A stretch of 64,000 nucleotides of DNA from Aphanocapsa lilacina HA4352-LM1 (GTDB lineage: Bacteria; Cyanobacteriota; Cyanobacteriia; Gloeobacterales; Gloeobacteraceae), in NCBI GenBank assembly GCA_019359725.1, contig JAHHGR010000001.1:124001-188000 (forward strand), given 5' to 3'. Position numbers and translations under genes: made by a program. Shown one piece after another: positions 36,181 to 45,220 of this stretch (the first letter of the stretch is position 1; each line of letters begins with the position of its first letter). Under the pieces are notes generated by a model that had not been told where the DNA came from, searched no databases, and saw only the letters and a list, made by a program, of their open reading frames with translations.

Positions 36181-36211
36181 GGTATCAGGTGCCAGGTTTC
36201 AGGTGTCAAGG
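36181..36211 (+). repeat. Triple copy of the AGGTGTCA-type repeat
   Basis: TATCAGGTGCCAGGTTTC followed by AGGTGTCAAGG: three successive CAGGT units upstream of the Uma2 pseudogene, in the gap 36135-36277. Confidence 0.5.
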
Positions 36212-36277
36212 AAAAAACGTTGCATTGAGCTACCCCACAGCCGACCGCTAGCCGGGCAAACCCGGGTCCAACAGCGC

Positions 36278-38200
36278 TCAGGCAGCCGAACGACCATGGA
36301 TAGCCGTATGGATCGCAAGGAGCAACTCAGGCAGGGTGAACGGTTTGGTCAAAAAAGCTCGCAGGTCGGGGTGATGGGCTCTGGGCCGCTCGGCGTGAGC
36401 AATGCCGCTCATCGCGACCACCGGCAGGTACGGGTCGATGTCCTGCAGAGCAAAAATTGCCGCCGGGCCGTCCATAGCGGGCATCATCATGTCCATCAGC
36501 ACCGCGCGCACCGCTCCGCGGTGTCGGCTGACCGCGACAATCGCCTCCAGACCGTTGCAGGCACCCACCACACGGTAGTTGTGGCTTTCGAGCGCCGTGC
36601 GGATCACCTCCAGAATGGCCGCCTCGTCGTCGACTACCAGTACCAGTTCGCCGCAGCCCTCAGGCAGTTCCGCTTGCGCCTCCGGCTCGACTGCGCTCTC
36701 CGCCGCCGCCGGCAGGTGCACCCGAAATTCGGTGCCCCGGCCCGGTTCGCTGTAGACACCGACAAAACCGCCGTGGTGCTTGACGATGCCCAGCACCGTC
36801 GAAAGCCCGAGGCCGGTACCCTTGCCCAACTCCTTGGTCGTAAAAAACGGTTCAAAAATCTTCTCGATAATCTCAGGCGTGATGCCTGTGCCCGTGTCAC
36901 CGACCGTAACCACCACGTAGGCCCCGGCCACAGCATCCGGGATGAGGCGGGCGTAGTGCTCGTCCACGATCAAGTTGCGGGCGGTGAGGGTGAGTAGGCC
37001 GCCGCCGGGCATCGCATCGCGGGCATTGACGCACAGATTCATCAACACCTGGTGCATCTGGGTGGCATCCGCCTGGATAGTCCAGAGATCTTGCGCCGAC
37101 GCATCGATACGAATCTCGATCGACTTGGGGAACGTCTGCCGGACAATCTGCCCCACCTCCCCGAGCAGGTGACGAATCTGTAAAATCGTGCGCCGACCTT
37201 CCATACCCCGGGCAAACGAGAGAATCTGGGTGACCAGATGGCTGCCGCGGCGCGAATTTTCTTCGAGCATTCTAAGCAGGCGCAAATCCTGCTGGTCGAG
37301 ATCCGTCAGCCGCAAAGGCAGCAGTTGGGCCGCTGCCACGATAGGCGTCAGGATGTTGTTGAGATCGTGGGCGATGCCGCCCGCGAGGGTGCCCAGGCTC
37401 TCCAGGCGCTGGGCGCGCAGGAATTTTGCCTCGAGCTGTTTTTTTTCGGTGATGTCGGTATCGACGGTGAGAATCGACTTGGGACGGCCCTGCTCGTCGC
37501 GCACCAGCGTCCAGCGGCTCTGGGCAATCAGTTTTTTGCCCGAGCGGGTGAATTTGGTCAACTCGCCCTGCCATTCACCGCGCACCACGACGGTCGCGAA
37601 GACCTCCTCAGCAACAAGCCGGGCTTCATCGGCTCCGGCCAGCCCGTGCCCGTAAAGAAGATCGGCCGCGGTTTGGCCCAACACCTGAGCCGCACTCCAG
37701 CCGTAGAGCCGCTCGGCCCCTTTGTTCCAGAACACAACCCGGTTATCGAGATCCCTCAGCAATATCGCGTCGGTGGCGACATCGAGTAGGGCCGCCTGTT
37801 CGTGGATCTTTTGCTCGGCGCGCTGTCTTTCGATGGCGTAGCGGATCGAGCGCACCAGGAGCGAACCGGTCACCTGCCCTTTGACCAGATAGTCCTGGGC
37901 ACCCAGTTGCATCGCCCCGGTGGCGAGGGTCTCGTCCTCGAAGCCGGTGAGCACGACAATCGGCAAGGCGGCGGCAAAGGGCTTGAGGGCGATAAGACTG
38001 TCGAGTCCGCGGCTGTCCGGCAGCGAGAGATCGAGCAACACCACGTCGAAGTGCTCGTGGGCCAAGGCGGCGACGGCTTCCTGAAGCCGACCCGCCTCGT
38101 GCCACTCGAAGCGCTCGGCCGGGGCGTCCTTTAAGATTTCGCGCAGCAGCCGCATGTCGCCGGGGTTGTCTTCGACCAACAGAATTTTGATCGCCGCCAT
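36278..38200 (-). CDS. Hybrid sensor kinase REC-PAS-HisKA-HATPase-REC
   Basis: 640 residues. N-terminal receiver with phosphoacceptor D57 ([13 protein letters not shown]). A PAS domain spans about 130-250 ([19 protein letters not shown]). A HisKA follows with the phospho-histidine in [20 protein letters not shown], then HATPase_c motifs [20 protein letters not shown] and [15 protein letters not shown]-terminal receiver has its aspartate in [12 protein letters not shown]. No membrane segment, so cytoplasmic. It starts 5 nt after the response regulator stop, third gene of the operon. The N-terminal receiver suggests it takes phosphate or input from the upstream partners. Confidence 0.9.
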   Translation of the reverse strand: MAAIKILLVEDNPGDMRLLREILKDAPAERFEWHEAGRLQEAVAALAHEHFDVVLLDLSLPDSRGLDSLIALKPFAAALPIVVLTGFEDETLATGAMQLGAQDYLVKGQVTGSLLVRSIRYAIERQRAEQKIHEQAALLDVATDAILLRDLDNRVVFWNKGAERLYGWSAAQVLGQTAADLLYGHGLAGADEARLVAEEVFATVVVRGEWQGELTKFTRSGKKLIAQSRWTLVRDEQGRPKSILTVDTDITEKKQLEAKFLRAQRLESLGTLAGGIAHDLNNILTPIVAAAQLLPLRLTDLDQQDLRLLRMLEENSRRGSHLVTQILSFARGMEGRRTILQIRHLLGEVGQIVRQTFPKSIEIRIDASAQDLWTIQADATQMHQVLMNLCVNARDAMPGGGLLTLTARNLIVDEHYARLIPDAVAGAYVVVTVGDTGTGITPEIIEKIFEPFFTTKELGKGTGLGLSTVLGIVKHHGGFVGVYSEPGRGTEFRVHLPAAAESAVEPEAQAELPEGCGELVLVVDDEAAILEVIRTALESHNYRVVGACNGLEAIVAVSRHRGAVRAVLMDMMMPAMDGPAAIFALQDIDPYLPVVAMSGIAHAERPRAHHPDLRAFLTKPFTLPELLLAIHTAIHGRSAA

Positions 38201-38205
38201 CGCCC

Positions 38206-38655
38206 TCACCTCGGGGGAAGTGTGACGACCGTGAACCAAAAATCTTCGATCGACTGCACGATCTTGAGAAACGCACCGAAATCGACGGGCTTAGTAATGT
38301 AGCAGTTGGCCGCGTCGTTGTAGGCTCTGAGGATATCCTCCTCCGCCTGGGAAGTGGTGAGGATCACCACCGGAATGCGCCTGAGGGAGGTGTTGGATTT
38401 GATCTGGACGAGCACCTCCCGGCCGTCTTTTTTGGGCAGATTCAAATCGAGCAATACCAGGTCCGGGCGGCGGGCGCGGACGTACTTGCCTTGCTTCTCG
38501 AGGTACGCCAGAGCCTCGGCGCCGTCCTCGACGACCTGCAGACGCACGGGGATCAGACCTTCTGCGAGGGCAATGCGGGTCAAACGCACATCGCCGGGAT
38601 TATCCTCGACCAGCAGCACTTCGATGGGACGGTTCGGGGCGGCGGCACTGCTCAT
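38206..38655 (-). CDS. Rcp1-like single-domain response regulator
   Basis: 149 residues, one receiver domain of the Rcp1 type that partners phytochrome-class kinases. Acidic pocket [18 protein letters not shown]; phosphoacceptor D70 in LVLLDLNLPKKDG; threonine and lysine in PVVILTTSQAEED and CYITKPVDFGAF. The loop between beta-4 and alpha-4 is the long form typical of Rcp1. Its ATG overlaps the stop of the upstream kinase (ATGA, 38652-38655). Confidence 0.92.
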   Translation of the reverse strand: MSSAAAPNRPIEVLLVEDNPGDVRLTRIALAEGLIPVRLQVVEDGAEALAYLEKQGKYVRARRPDLVLLDLNLPKKDGREVLVQIKSNTSLRRIPVVILTTSQAEEDILRAYNDAANCYITKPVDFGAFLKIVQSIEDFWFTVVTLPPR

Positions 38656-40289
38656 AGATCACCCGTGGGCTCCGGAACGGTAAAGAAAAACGTCGCTCCG
38701 CGGCCGGGCTGCGACTCGACCCAGATGCGCCCGCCGTGGCGCTCGACAATTTTTTTGCAGATGGCGAGGCCGATGCCGGTGCCGGCGTAATCGCCGCGGG
38801 GGTGCAGCCGCCGAAAGACGGCAAAGATGCGCTCGCGGTAAGGCGCTTCGATGCCGATACCGTTGTCGGCCACCGAGAAGACCCACTCCCCTGCGGCGCG
38901 GCGCACGCCGATATCGACCTGCGGCGGCTCGGGGCCATGGAACTTGAGCGCATTGCCCACCAGATTCTGGAGGACCTGGGCAAGCTGGGTGGCATCGGCG
39001 ATCACCTTGGGCAGCGCTGCGCGGCTGATGGTGGCGCCGCTTTTTTCGATGGTTGGTTTTAAGTTGGTCAGGGCGTGGTCGAGGGCGGCATCCGCGTCGA
39101 TGCGGCCGAGCCGCTCGGTGCGGGTGCCGACGCGCGAGTAGGCCAGCAGATCGTTGATGAGCGTCTGCATCCAGCGCGCCCCATCGACGGCGTAGGCGAT
39201 GAATTCCTGGGCGTCCGGGTCGAGCTTGTCCTGGTAGCGCCGCTCCAACAGTTGCAAGTAGCTGCCGATCATCCGCAGGGGCTCCTGCAGATCGTGGGAG
39301 GCGACGTAGGCGAACTGCTCGAGGTCGGTGTTGGAGCGGGCCAGCTCCCGGCGCTGCTGGGTCTCTTGCTCCAACAGTTGCGCCTGGGCGAGGGCGATAC
39401 CCATCTGGTCGGCCAACTGCAACAGCAACTCCGTCTCAAAAGTGCTCCACTGGCGGGGGGCGCTGCACTGGTGGGCGATGAGCAGACCCCACAGTTGCTC
39501 GCGCTGCAAAATGGGCACCACCAGATTGGCGCGCACCGCGAAGCGCCGCAAAAAATCGGCATAGCAGGGCTGGATGGGCGCCGTCTCGATGTCGGCGATG
39601 GCGCCGATGCGCCCCCGGCGGTACTGCTCCTGGTAGCCGTCTCGAAAGCACGGATCGAGGATGTTCTGGCCAAGTACCGCCGGCCAGCTCTCCAGCACCG
39701 CCTCCTGCACCACCTGGCCGGTGCCGTCCGCCCACAGCCGGAAGATGAGCACCCGGTCGGCAGCCAGCAGCTTTTGCACCTCGTCGACGGACGTGCGCAG
39801 GATGTCCTCCAGTTGTAAAGACTGGCGAATTTTCAGGGCAATGTCCGAGAAAAGGCGGATGCGACGGTTCTGCCGCTGCAACTCCGCCTCGGTCCGCCGT
39901 CGCTCGGTGATGTCCGCCACGATGCCGAGCACTCGCACCACCGCACCGTCGTCGCCAAAGACCAGCCGGCCCTGGACTGACAGCCAGCGCACCTCACCCA
40001 CCGGGTGGACGACCCGAAATTCGCCGTGCGGCTCCCGCTTTTGGGCCAGAACTTCGGCGATCTCAGCCGCGACAGGAGCGCGATCTTCTGGGTGCATGCA
40101 GGCAAGCAAGGCTTCGCAGGTACCCGCAAATGTGCCCGCAGCCAGACCCAATAACTGCTCCATGTTATCGGACCAACACACCGTATTTTCCAGGGCATTC
40201 CAATCCCAAGTACCCAAGTTGGCGGCTTCGAGCGCAAAGTGCAGATGTTTCGCATTCAGGCGCATTTGCTGTTCAGATTGCTGGTTCAT
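38652..40289 (-). CDS. PAS-GAF histidine kinase, candidate DXCF cyanobacteriochrome
   Basis: 545 residues. PAS domain about 10-130. GAF domain about 148-300 of the cyanobacteriochrome type (RRFAVRANLVVPIL, then LWGLLIAHQCSAPRQW). HisKA has its phospho-histidine at H332 (YVASHDLQEPLRMIGSYLQL), and the HATPase motifs are VADNGIGIEAPYRERIF and YAGTGIGLAICKKIVERH. In the GAF, C214 lies in DPCF, the DXCF motif, and C242 lies in PCYADFL at the canonical bilin-attachment site. They are 28 residues apart, as in dual-cysteine blue/green sensors of the TePixJ type. The usual CH is CY here. ATG 40289 chosen; ATG 40265 is possible. First gene of the three-gene operon. Confidence 0.85.
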   Translation of the reverse strand: MNQQSEQQMRLNAKHLHFALEAANLGTWDWNALENTVCWSDNMEQLLGLAAGTFAGTCEALLACMHPEDRAPVAAEIAEVLAQKREPHGEFRVVHPVGEVRWLSVQGRLVFGDDGAVVRVLGIVADITERRRTEAELQRQNRRIRLFSDIALKIRQSLQLEDILRTSVDEVQKLLAADRVLIFRLWADGTGQVVQEAVLESWPAVLGQNILDPCFRDGYQEQYRRGRIGAIADIETAPIQPCYADFLRRFAVRANLVVPILQREQLWGLLIAHQCSAPRQWSTFETELLLQLADQMGIALAQAQLLEQETQQRRELARSNTDLEQFAYVASHDLQEPLRMIGSYLQLLERRYQDKLDPDAQEFIAYAVDGARWMQTLINDLLAYSRVGTRTERLGRIDADAALDHALTNLKPTIEKSGATISRAALPKVIADATQLAQVLQNLVGNALKFHGPEPPQVDIGVRRAAGEWVFSVADNGIGIEAPYRERIFAVFRRLHPRGDYAGTGIGLAICKKIVERHGGRIWVESQPGRGATFFFTVPEPTGDL

Positions 40290-40452
40290 CCTCGAGTCTG
40301 GTACTTGTGCGCAATGGATCTCCAAAGGCAGCCCCACGTGCAAAACACGCCCCGATATCGATAAGACAAATACGATTCCGTTGGGAACCTTAAGCTTACC
40401 GTAACTTTTTGCTGTCAGCCACGCCGATAGCCTGGCTCAAGAGTCACAAAAA

Positions 40453-40470
40453 CGATTATCATTATCAATT
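40453..40470 (+). promoter_or_regulatory. Fur/Zur-like box upstream of the metal cluster
   Basis: CGATTATCATTATCAATT: on the other strand TTGATAATGATAATCG, close to the Fur-family pattern of TGATAAT-type half sites. It ends four bases before ATG 40474, so binding would block start of transcription or translation. An embedded TATCAT (40457-40462) could be a -10 element, which would give a leaderless or near-leaderless mRNA. Confidence 0.6.
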
Positions 40471-40473
40471 AGT

Positions 40474-41139
40474 ATGGAATCATCCTTCTTGATCCTGGTT
40501 CTGGCCCTGGGGATGCGCCATGGCGTGGACGCCGATCACCTGGCAGCCATCGACGGCCTGGCGCGCGTCCATCCCAGTCCCTGGAACGGTGCGCTGTTCG
40601 CCATCGGTCACGGCCTGGTGGTGACACTGCTGGCGGTAGGGGTAGGCGGCATTGTCGTGGGCCCTCTCGAAGCTTGGTCACCGTGGCTCTTGATTGCCCT
40701 GGGAGCGGTCAACCTCTGGCGGCTGGCCCATCCCGCCCCACTGCACTTACCGCGTCTGGTCGCCAGCAGCCCGCTGATGCTGGGGGTACTCTTTGCCGCA
40801 GGCTTCGAGACGGCAAGCCAGCTGTCGGCTTTAGCCCTGAGCAACCAGGCCAATCCCTGGCTGTTGGGGGGGACGTTTTGTCTGGGGATGCTGCTGGTCG
40901 ACGGCACCGACGGCTACCTGGCAGCGCGCACGCAGCGCGCTTCGGCGGCGGGCGGCAGCCGCTCGCTGGCGGCGGCCCGTATTTTGGGGGTGACGGTGGT
41001 AATTTTTTCGTTTGGCCTGGGCGGTGCGGAGCTTTTAGGGGTGGACTTTGAGCCGTTTGTCCTGCCTTTGGGGGCAGGACTTTTTACCTTGTTGGTGGCC
41101 CTTAGGTTCTGGAGTTTTCGCGAGACACAGCAACACTGA
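40474..41139 (+). CDS. NiCoT/NicO-like metal permease
   Basis: 221 residues, about six membrane helices. Helix 1 carries the H-x4-DH metal signature of nickel/cobalt transporters (RHGVDADHLAAIDG), and a second histidine lies in FAIGHGLVVTLLAVG. Start at ATG 40474 is required to keep helix 1 but has no ribosome site; the metal-regulator box fills that space. With a COG0523 GTPase and metallothionein downstream, zinc or cobalt is the likeliest substrate, but nickel is not excluded. Direction (uptake or efflux) cannot be told. Confidence 0.75.
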   Translation: MESSFLILVLALGMRHGVDADHLAAIDGLARVHPSPWNGALFAIGHGLVVTLLAVGVGGIVVGPLEAWSPWLLIALGAVNLWRLAHPAPLHLPRLVASSPLMLGVLFAAGFETASQLSALALSNQANPWLLGGTFCLGMLLVDGTDGYLAARTQRASAAGGSRSLAAARILGVTVVIFSFGLGGAELLGVDFEPFVLPLGAGLFTLLVALRFWSFRETQQH

Positions 41140-41157
41140 CAACAGGAGAGACCAACC

Positions 41158-42504
41158 ATGGAGAACCAGCGCGTTCCAGTAACGGTACTGACCGGGTTTC
41201 TCGGTTCGGGCAAGACCACCTTGCTCAACCGTATCCTCACCGAGGAACACGGCAAGCGCATCGCCGTCATCGAAAACGAATTCGGTGAAATCGGCATCGA
41301 CCAGGCCCTGGTGGTCAACGCCGAAGAAGAAATCTTCGAGATGAACAACGGCTGCATCTGCTGCACCGTGCGCGGTGATCTCATCCGGATCATCGGCAAT
41401 CTGATGCGGCGCAAGGACAAGTTCGACCACATCCTGGTGGAGACGACGGGCCTTGCCGACCCGTCGCCGGTGGCCCAGACGTTCTTTGTCGATGAGGAGA
41501 TGCGCGAACAGCTCAAGCTCGACGGCATCGTCACCCTCGTCGACGCGCTGCACGTCTGGCAACACCTGGAGGAGAGCAAAGAATGCCAGGAGCAGATTGC
41601 CTTTGCCGACATCGTGCTGCTCAACAAAACGGATCTGGTTACCCCCGAACAGCTCGCCGAACTGGAGCGGCGGGTGCGCGCCATAAACGCGATGGCCCGC
41701 ATCTACCGTACCCAGAATGCGGCCGTCGAGATAGACCGAGTGCTCGATATCGGCGGATTCGACCTGGAGCGCGCCCTCAGTGTCAAGCCGACCTTTCTGG
41801 AGCCGGAATATCCCTTCGAGTGGGCCGGGATCTATCATCTGGAACCGGACCGCTATATCCTGACGCTGCAGGACGGCCCCGACCCGGCGATGGCTCTGGT
41901 GTGTCTTCCCGTCCCCGACCCAGGCGAAGCTAGCCTGGAAGCGTCCCAGAAGCAGGCGGTGCGCCTATTTTCCGGCCGGGCGAAGCTGCGCGAGCCGGGG
42001 CAGGGGTTGACTCCGCAGGCGGCGCTTGTGGAGTTGCAACTGGGGGAGGCGGGGGTGAAGCGTTTCGCGCTGGAAGTGACCGAGGCGGGCGACTACGCGC
42101 TTTTTACCCAACACCGCCCCGAAGAATTTGCCCTGGTGCTGGCGGCCGAGGGGGGCCAAGCGCTGCAGCCGCTGGTAGAGCGCATTTACGAGGCGGGGCA
42201 CACCCACGACGAGGAGGTGACTTCGGTGGGTATCGAAATGCCGGGCGCTGTGCACCCCAAAAAGCTCAGCGAGTGGCTGAGCCGCCTGCTGCGCGAGCAG
42301 GGCACAGACATCTTCCGCATGAAAGGCATCCTCCACCTGCAGGGCGAGGAGCGCCGCTACGTCTTTCAGGGGGTGCACATGCTCTTCGACGGCAACCCCG
42401 ACCGGCCCTGGGGCAGTAAGCCGCGCACCAACCAGCTGGTCTTCATCGGCCGCAACCTCGACCGCGAGCAACTGACGCGGGAGTTCGCCGCATGCCTCGC
42501 CTGA
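41158..42504 (+). CDS. COG0523 (CobW/ZNG1-like) metal-chaperone GTPase
   Basis: 448 residues. G1 [17 protein letters not shown], the metal-binding C-x-C-C motif in [13 protein letters not shown], Walker [16 protein letters not shown]4 VLLNKTDLV, and a C-terminal CobW_C domain ([20 protein letters not shown]). These GTPases insert zinc (or cobalt) into client proteins when the metal is scarce and are usually Zur-controlled. It starts 18 nt after the permease with AGGAGAG upstream, and overlaps the next gene by 13 nt. Longer than the common 320-400 residues because of a region around 210-280. Confidence 0.88.
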   Translation: MENQRVPVTVLTGFLGSGKTTLLNRILTEEHGKRIAVIENEFGEIGIDQALVVNAEEEIFEMNNGCICCTVRGDLIRIIGNLMRRKDKFDHILVETTGLADPSPVAQTFFVDEEMREQLKLDGIVTLVDALHVWQHLEESKECQEQIAFADIVLLNKTDLVTPEQLAELERRVRAINAMARIYRTQNAAVEIDRVLDIGGFDLERALSVKPTFLEPEYPFEWAGIYHLEPDRYILTLQDGPDPAMALVCLPVPDPGEASLEASQKQAVRLFSGRAKLREPGQGLTPQAALVELQLGEAGVKRFALEVTEAGDYALFTQHRPEEFALVLAAEGGQALQPLVERIYEAGHTHDEEVTSVGIEMPGAVHPKKLSEWLSRLLREQGTDIFRMKGILHLQGEERRYVFQGVHMLFDGNPDRPWGSKPRTNQLVFIGRNLDREQLTREFAACLA

Positions 42505-43544
42505 AAGATCCCCAATCGCTAGGACCACGCTGGCGGGCGGTCCTCGACGATTGCGTCGCGGCTATCGCCTGGTCGGGCGACGGCCGGTTGGTAGCTGCCG
42601 CCTCCGCCGCCGGAGCGGTGGCTATCCTCGACGGCGGGAGCGGCCAGGCATTGTTGAGGCTCGCAGGCCATCCCCAGGGTGCGCTGTGCCTTGCCTGGGC
42701 GCCCCAGGACCGGCTGCTGGCCACCGGGGGTGCCGACGGCACCGCCCGCCTCTGGCATCCGACAAGCGGCCACGAAGTTGCCGCCCTAGAAGGCGGAGCA
42801 GCGTGGGTCGAATACCTCGCCTGGGGCGATGCACCGTATCTACTCGCCACCGCCGCGGGCAAGCACCTCAAGCTCTGGAGCGCCGATGGCCGCTTGCTGC
42901 GCACCGCCGAGCCCCCGCACGCCAGTACTATCTCGGGGCTGGTGTGGCACCCGCAGCGGGGGCGCTTCGCCAGCTGTTGCTACGGCAGCGTCCGGCTGCA
43001 CGCGCCCCTCAAGGCCGCCCCGGCCGATGTCTTCGAGTACGCCGGATCGCTGATCGCCCTGGACTGGAGCCCCGACGGCAGGTGGATAGCCTGCGGCTGC
43101 CAGGACGCCACGGTGCACCTGTGGGAGGTGGCCAGCGGCACGGATCTGCAGATGAGCGGCTACGCCGGCAAAGTGCGCGCCCTCGCCTGGGATCCGACCG
43201 GACGATATTTAGCCACCGGCGGCGGCGCGGATGTGACGGTTTGGGATTTTTCCGGCAAAGGTCCGGCCGGCAGCAAGCCGCGTATCCTCTCCGCCCACCT
43301 CAAACCAGTCTCCCACATGGCCTACCAGCCCCAAGGCGGCCTGCTCGCCATGGGCGGCCCGGATGGGATTGTGAGCCTCTGGAATCCCCTCAAACCCGCC
43401 CGGCCCATGGGCCTCGCCCGCCCGGACACCCAGGTGAGCGCCCTGTCCTGGCGACCGGACGGCCAGCACTTCGTCAGTGGACACACCAACGGGGACGTCG
43501 TCGCCTGGAGTGTGCCCAGCGAAGGACGCGGCTTTGGGCTCTAG
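42492..43544 (+). CDS. WD40 beta-propeller protein
   Basis: 350 residues forming about seven WD40 blades, no other domain. Typical units: [60 protein letters not shown]. No signal peptide, so a cytoplasmic scaffold. It overlaps the COG0523 gene by 13 nt, so the two are translationally coupled and probably act together; a role in docking the chaperone to a client is inference. Confidence 0.85.
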   Translation: MPRLKDPQSLGPRWRAVLDDCVAAIAWSGDGRLVAAASAAGAVAILDGGSGQALLRLAGHPQGALCLAWAPQDRLLATGGADGTARLWHPTSGHEVAALEGGAAWVEYLAWGDAPYLLATAAGKHLKLWSADGRLLRTAEPPHASTISGLVWHPQRGRFASCCYGSVRLHAPLKAAPADVFEYAGSLIALDWSPDGRWIACGCQDATVHLWEVASGTDLQMSGYAGKVRALAWDPTGRYLATGGGADVTVWDFSGKGPAGSKPRILSAHLKPVSHMAYQPQGGLLAMGGPDGIVSLWNPLKPARPMGLARPDTQVSALSWRPDGQHFVSGHTNGDVVAWSVPSEGRGFGL

Positions 43545-43549
43545 CATTT

Positions 43550-43577
43550 AAACAAATACTTGAGCAATAGTTTGTTT
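43550..43577 (+). promoter_or_regulatory. Candidate SmtB-type operator before the metallothionein gene
   Basis: AAACAAA (43550-43556) and TTTGTTT (43571-43577) form an inverted repeat around ATACTTGAGCAATAG, AT-rich in a GC-rich genome, 36 nt before the smtA start. Resemblance to SmtB operators (TGAACA-type half sites) is loose. Confidence 0.4.
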
Positions 43578-43613
43578 TTGGTTACGATGGTGTCGTTGCC
43601 ATCGAGAGTAGCC

Positions 43614-43778
43614 ATGACCACCGTGACCCAGATGAAATGTGCTTGTGACGCTTGCCTATGCATCGTCAACCTGAGTGAATCGATCCAGAAGGACGGCAAG
43701 TATTTTTGCAGCGACCCGTGCGCCAACGGCCACCCGGACGGTTCCGGCTGCGGGCACACGGGCTGCGAATGCCAGTGA
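43614..43778 (+). CDS. smtA: SmtA-type metallothionein
   Basis: 54 residues with nine cysteines, in the SmtA/BmtA order: CACDACLC near the N-terminus, YFCSDPCANGH in the middle and CGHTGCEC at the end, plus two histidines. It would bind about four zinc ions in one cluster; cadmium is the alternative ligand. ATG 43614 chosen, giving the standard 50-56 residue length. A terminator-like hairpin follows and then the SmtB-type repressor on the same strand. Confidence 0.93.
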   Translation: MTTVTQMKCACDACLCIVNLSESIQKDGKYFCSDPCANGHPDGSGCGHTGCECQ

Positions 43779-43809
43779 TGCAGTTGCAGTAGATCGTCTT
43801 ATCAAGAAT

Positions 43810-43839
43810 TCCCCGGTTCCAACTTTGCGAGCCGGGGTT
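43810..43839 (+). terminator. Intrinsic terminator after smtA
   Basis: CCCCGG (43810-43815) pairs with CCGGGG (43831-43836), followed by TTTG; the stem extends three further bases with one mismatch. Confidence 0.6.
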
Positions 43840-43912
43840 TGTCGGCAGCAGCGCTTTAGAATATCCGCGCGGTCGCCGCGCTGAGCAAGGGCGTCCTCAG
43901 GGAGGCAGCACC

Positions 43913-44290
43913 ATGGAAGTCTCAAAAATCAACGCCGAGCGTGACGAGACCTGCGAGCACACCGGATTGCACCCGGAGGCGGTGGCGCGGGCGGCAGCGC
44001 GCGTCGGGGCACTGGTGCACATCGATGCACTGGCGCAGCTGTTCGCAGCCTTTGGCGATCCGACCCGGTTGCGCATCCTCACAGCTCTGCGCGATGGCGA
44101 CCTGTGCGTGTGCGATCTGACGGCGGTGCTCGGGATGACGGCCTCGGCGGTTTCCCACCAGTTGCGGCTGTTGCGCAATTTGCGGCTGGTGCGCTCGCGC
44201 AAAGTCGGCCGGGTCGTCTATTATCACCTCGACGATGACCATGTACTCAACTTGCTTGCCCAGGGTGAAGCCCACATTCGTCATTATTAG
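43913..44290 (+). CDS. ArsR/SmtB-family metal-sensing repressor
   Basis: 125-residue winged-helix repressor. HTH: VLGMTASAVSHQLRLLRNLR. Potential metal ligands occur at all family sites: N-terminal C14 and H16 (DETCEHTG), the CVC motif in GDLCVCDL (alpha-3), and a C-terminal helix DDDHVLNLLAQGEAHIRHY (alpha-5 D, H, E, H). Presence of both sets points to the ZiaR/SmtB/BxmR group rather than to a pure arsenic sensor. It probably represses smtA and releases on zinc binding. ATG 43913 follows GGGAGG. Confidence 0.87.
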   Translation: MEVSKINAERDETCEHTGLHPEAVARAAARVGALVHIDALAQLFAAFGDPTRLRILTALRDGDLCVCDLTAVLGMTASAVSHQLRLLRNLRLVRSRKVGRVVYYHLDDDHVLNLLAQGEAHIRHY

Positions 44291-44341
44291 TCGCAGACAA
44301 AAACTCCCGCCCGGTTCAGTTCGCTGCCGGACCTTTTGCAC

Positions 44342-45220
44342 TCAGATCAGCGTCCCGCCGATGAGCCCCGTCAGGATGACAAAACCGACGGTGACGTTTT
44401 CATTGAAGATGCGGTTAAAGCGGGTCGGATCGTCGCCGGTCACCAGCGAGCGGTACTGGCGCCACCAGAAGAGGGTGGCAACGATCAAACACACATAAAA
44501 AATCGATCCCAGTTCCAGCTGGTAGCCCATTACCGCCAGGCACCCGGCGGTGCCGGTGAAGAAGGCGCCGATCGCCTGGGGGGTGAAGCGGCCGAAGAAG
44601 ATGGCGCTGGAGTTGGTGCCGATTTTGAGGTCGTCTTCGCGATCCGATAGGGCGTAGACCGTGTCAAAGCCAAGGGTCCATAGCACCGTCGCTCCCCATA
44701 GCCACCAGGCGGGGGTCTCCAGGCCGCCGGTGACTGCCGACCAGGAGATGAGCGCGGCAAACCCCCAGGCCAGCGAGAGAACCAGTTGCGGCACCGGGAA
44801 GACGCGCTTGGCCCCTGGATAGAGGGCGATCACCGGTACGGCGGCAACGCACAGCCAGAAGGTGAAGGGGTTGAGAAAAAAAGTCAGTCCCCAGGCGCAC
44901 AGCAGCGAGACTGCGAAAGTGACCACCGCCACCGGCACGGCCAGTTCGCGGCTGGCGAGGGGTCGAGCGCGGGTGCGCTCGACGAGCGGATCGATGTCGC
45001 GGTCCCACAGGTCGTTGATGACGCAACCGGCGGCGCTGGTGGCGATGGTGCCTACTACCATCACCAGCACCAACAGCGGCGAGGGCGAGCCTCCGGCGGC
45101 GGCGAAGACTCCCCAGAGCGCGGGGATCATCAAGATGAGTCGGCCGGCCGGTTTGTCCCAACGCAGTAGGCGGAAGACGGCGTCGGCTTTGGCGCGCCAG
45201 TCGGTGGGGGCGGTACTCAT
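44342..45220 (-). CDS. ubiA: 4-hydroxybenzoate polyprenyltransferase (plastoquinone pathway)
   Basis: 292-residue UbiA membrane prenyltransferase with about eight helices. Both Asp-rich motifs are intact: NDLWDRDIDPLVERTRARPL and YALSDREDDLKIGTNS. In cyanobacteria the enzyme joins solanesyl diphosphate to 4-hydroxybenzoate, the committed step to plastoquinone. Start ATG 45220, which overlaps the stop of the upstream AsmA-like gene (ATGA). Confidence 0.92.
   Translation of the reverse strand: MSTAPTDWRAKADAVFRLLRWDKPAGRLILMIPALWGVFAAAGGSPSPLLVLVMVVGTIATSAAGCVINDLWDRDIDPLVERTRARPLASRELAVPVAVVTFAVSLLCAWGLTFFLNPFTFWLCVAAVPVIALYPGAKRVFPVPQLVLSLAWGFAALISWSAVTGGLETPAWWLWGATVLWTLGFDTVYALSDREDDLKIGTNSSAIFFGRFTPQAIGAFFTGTAGCLAVMGYQLELGSIFYVCLIVATLFWWRQYRSLVTGDDPTRFNRIFNENVTVGFVILTGLIGGTLI

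Noticed and set aside
40290-40452. Cobalamin riboswitch upstream of the NiCoT-like permease
   Set aside because: No B12-box-like sequence or matching fold was found, and the metal-regulator box adjoins the start codon.
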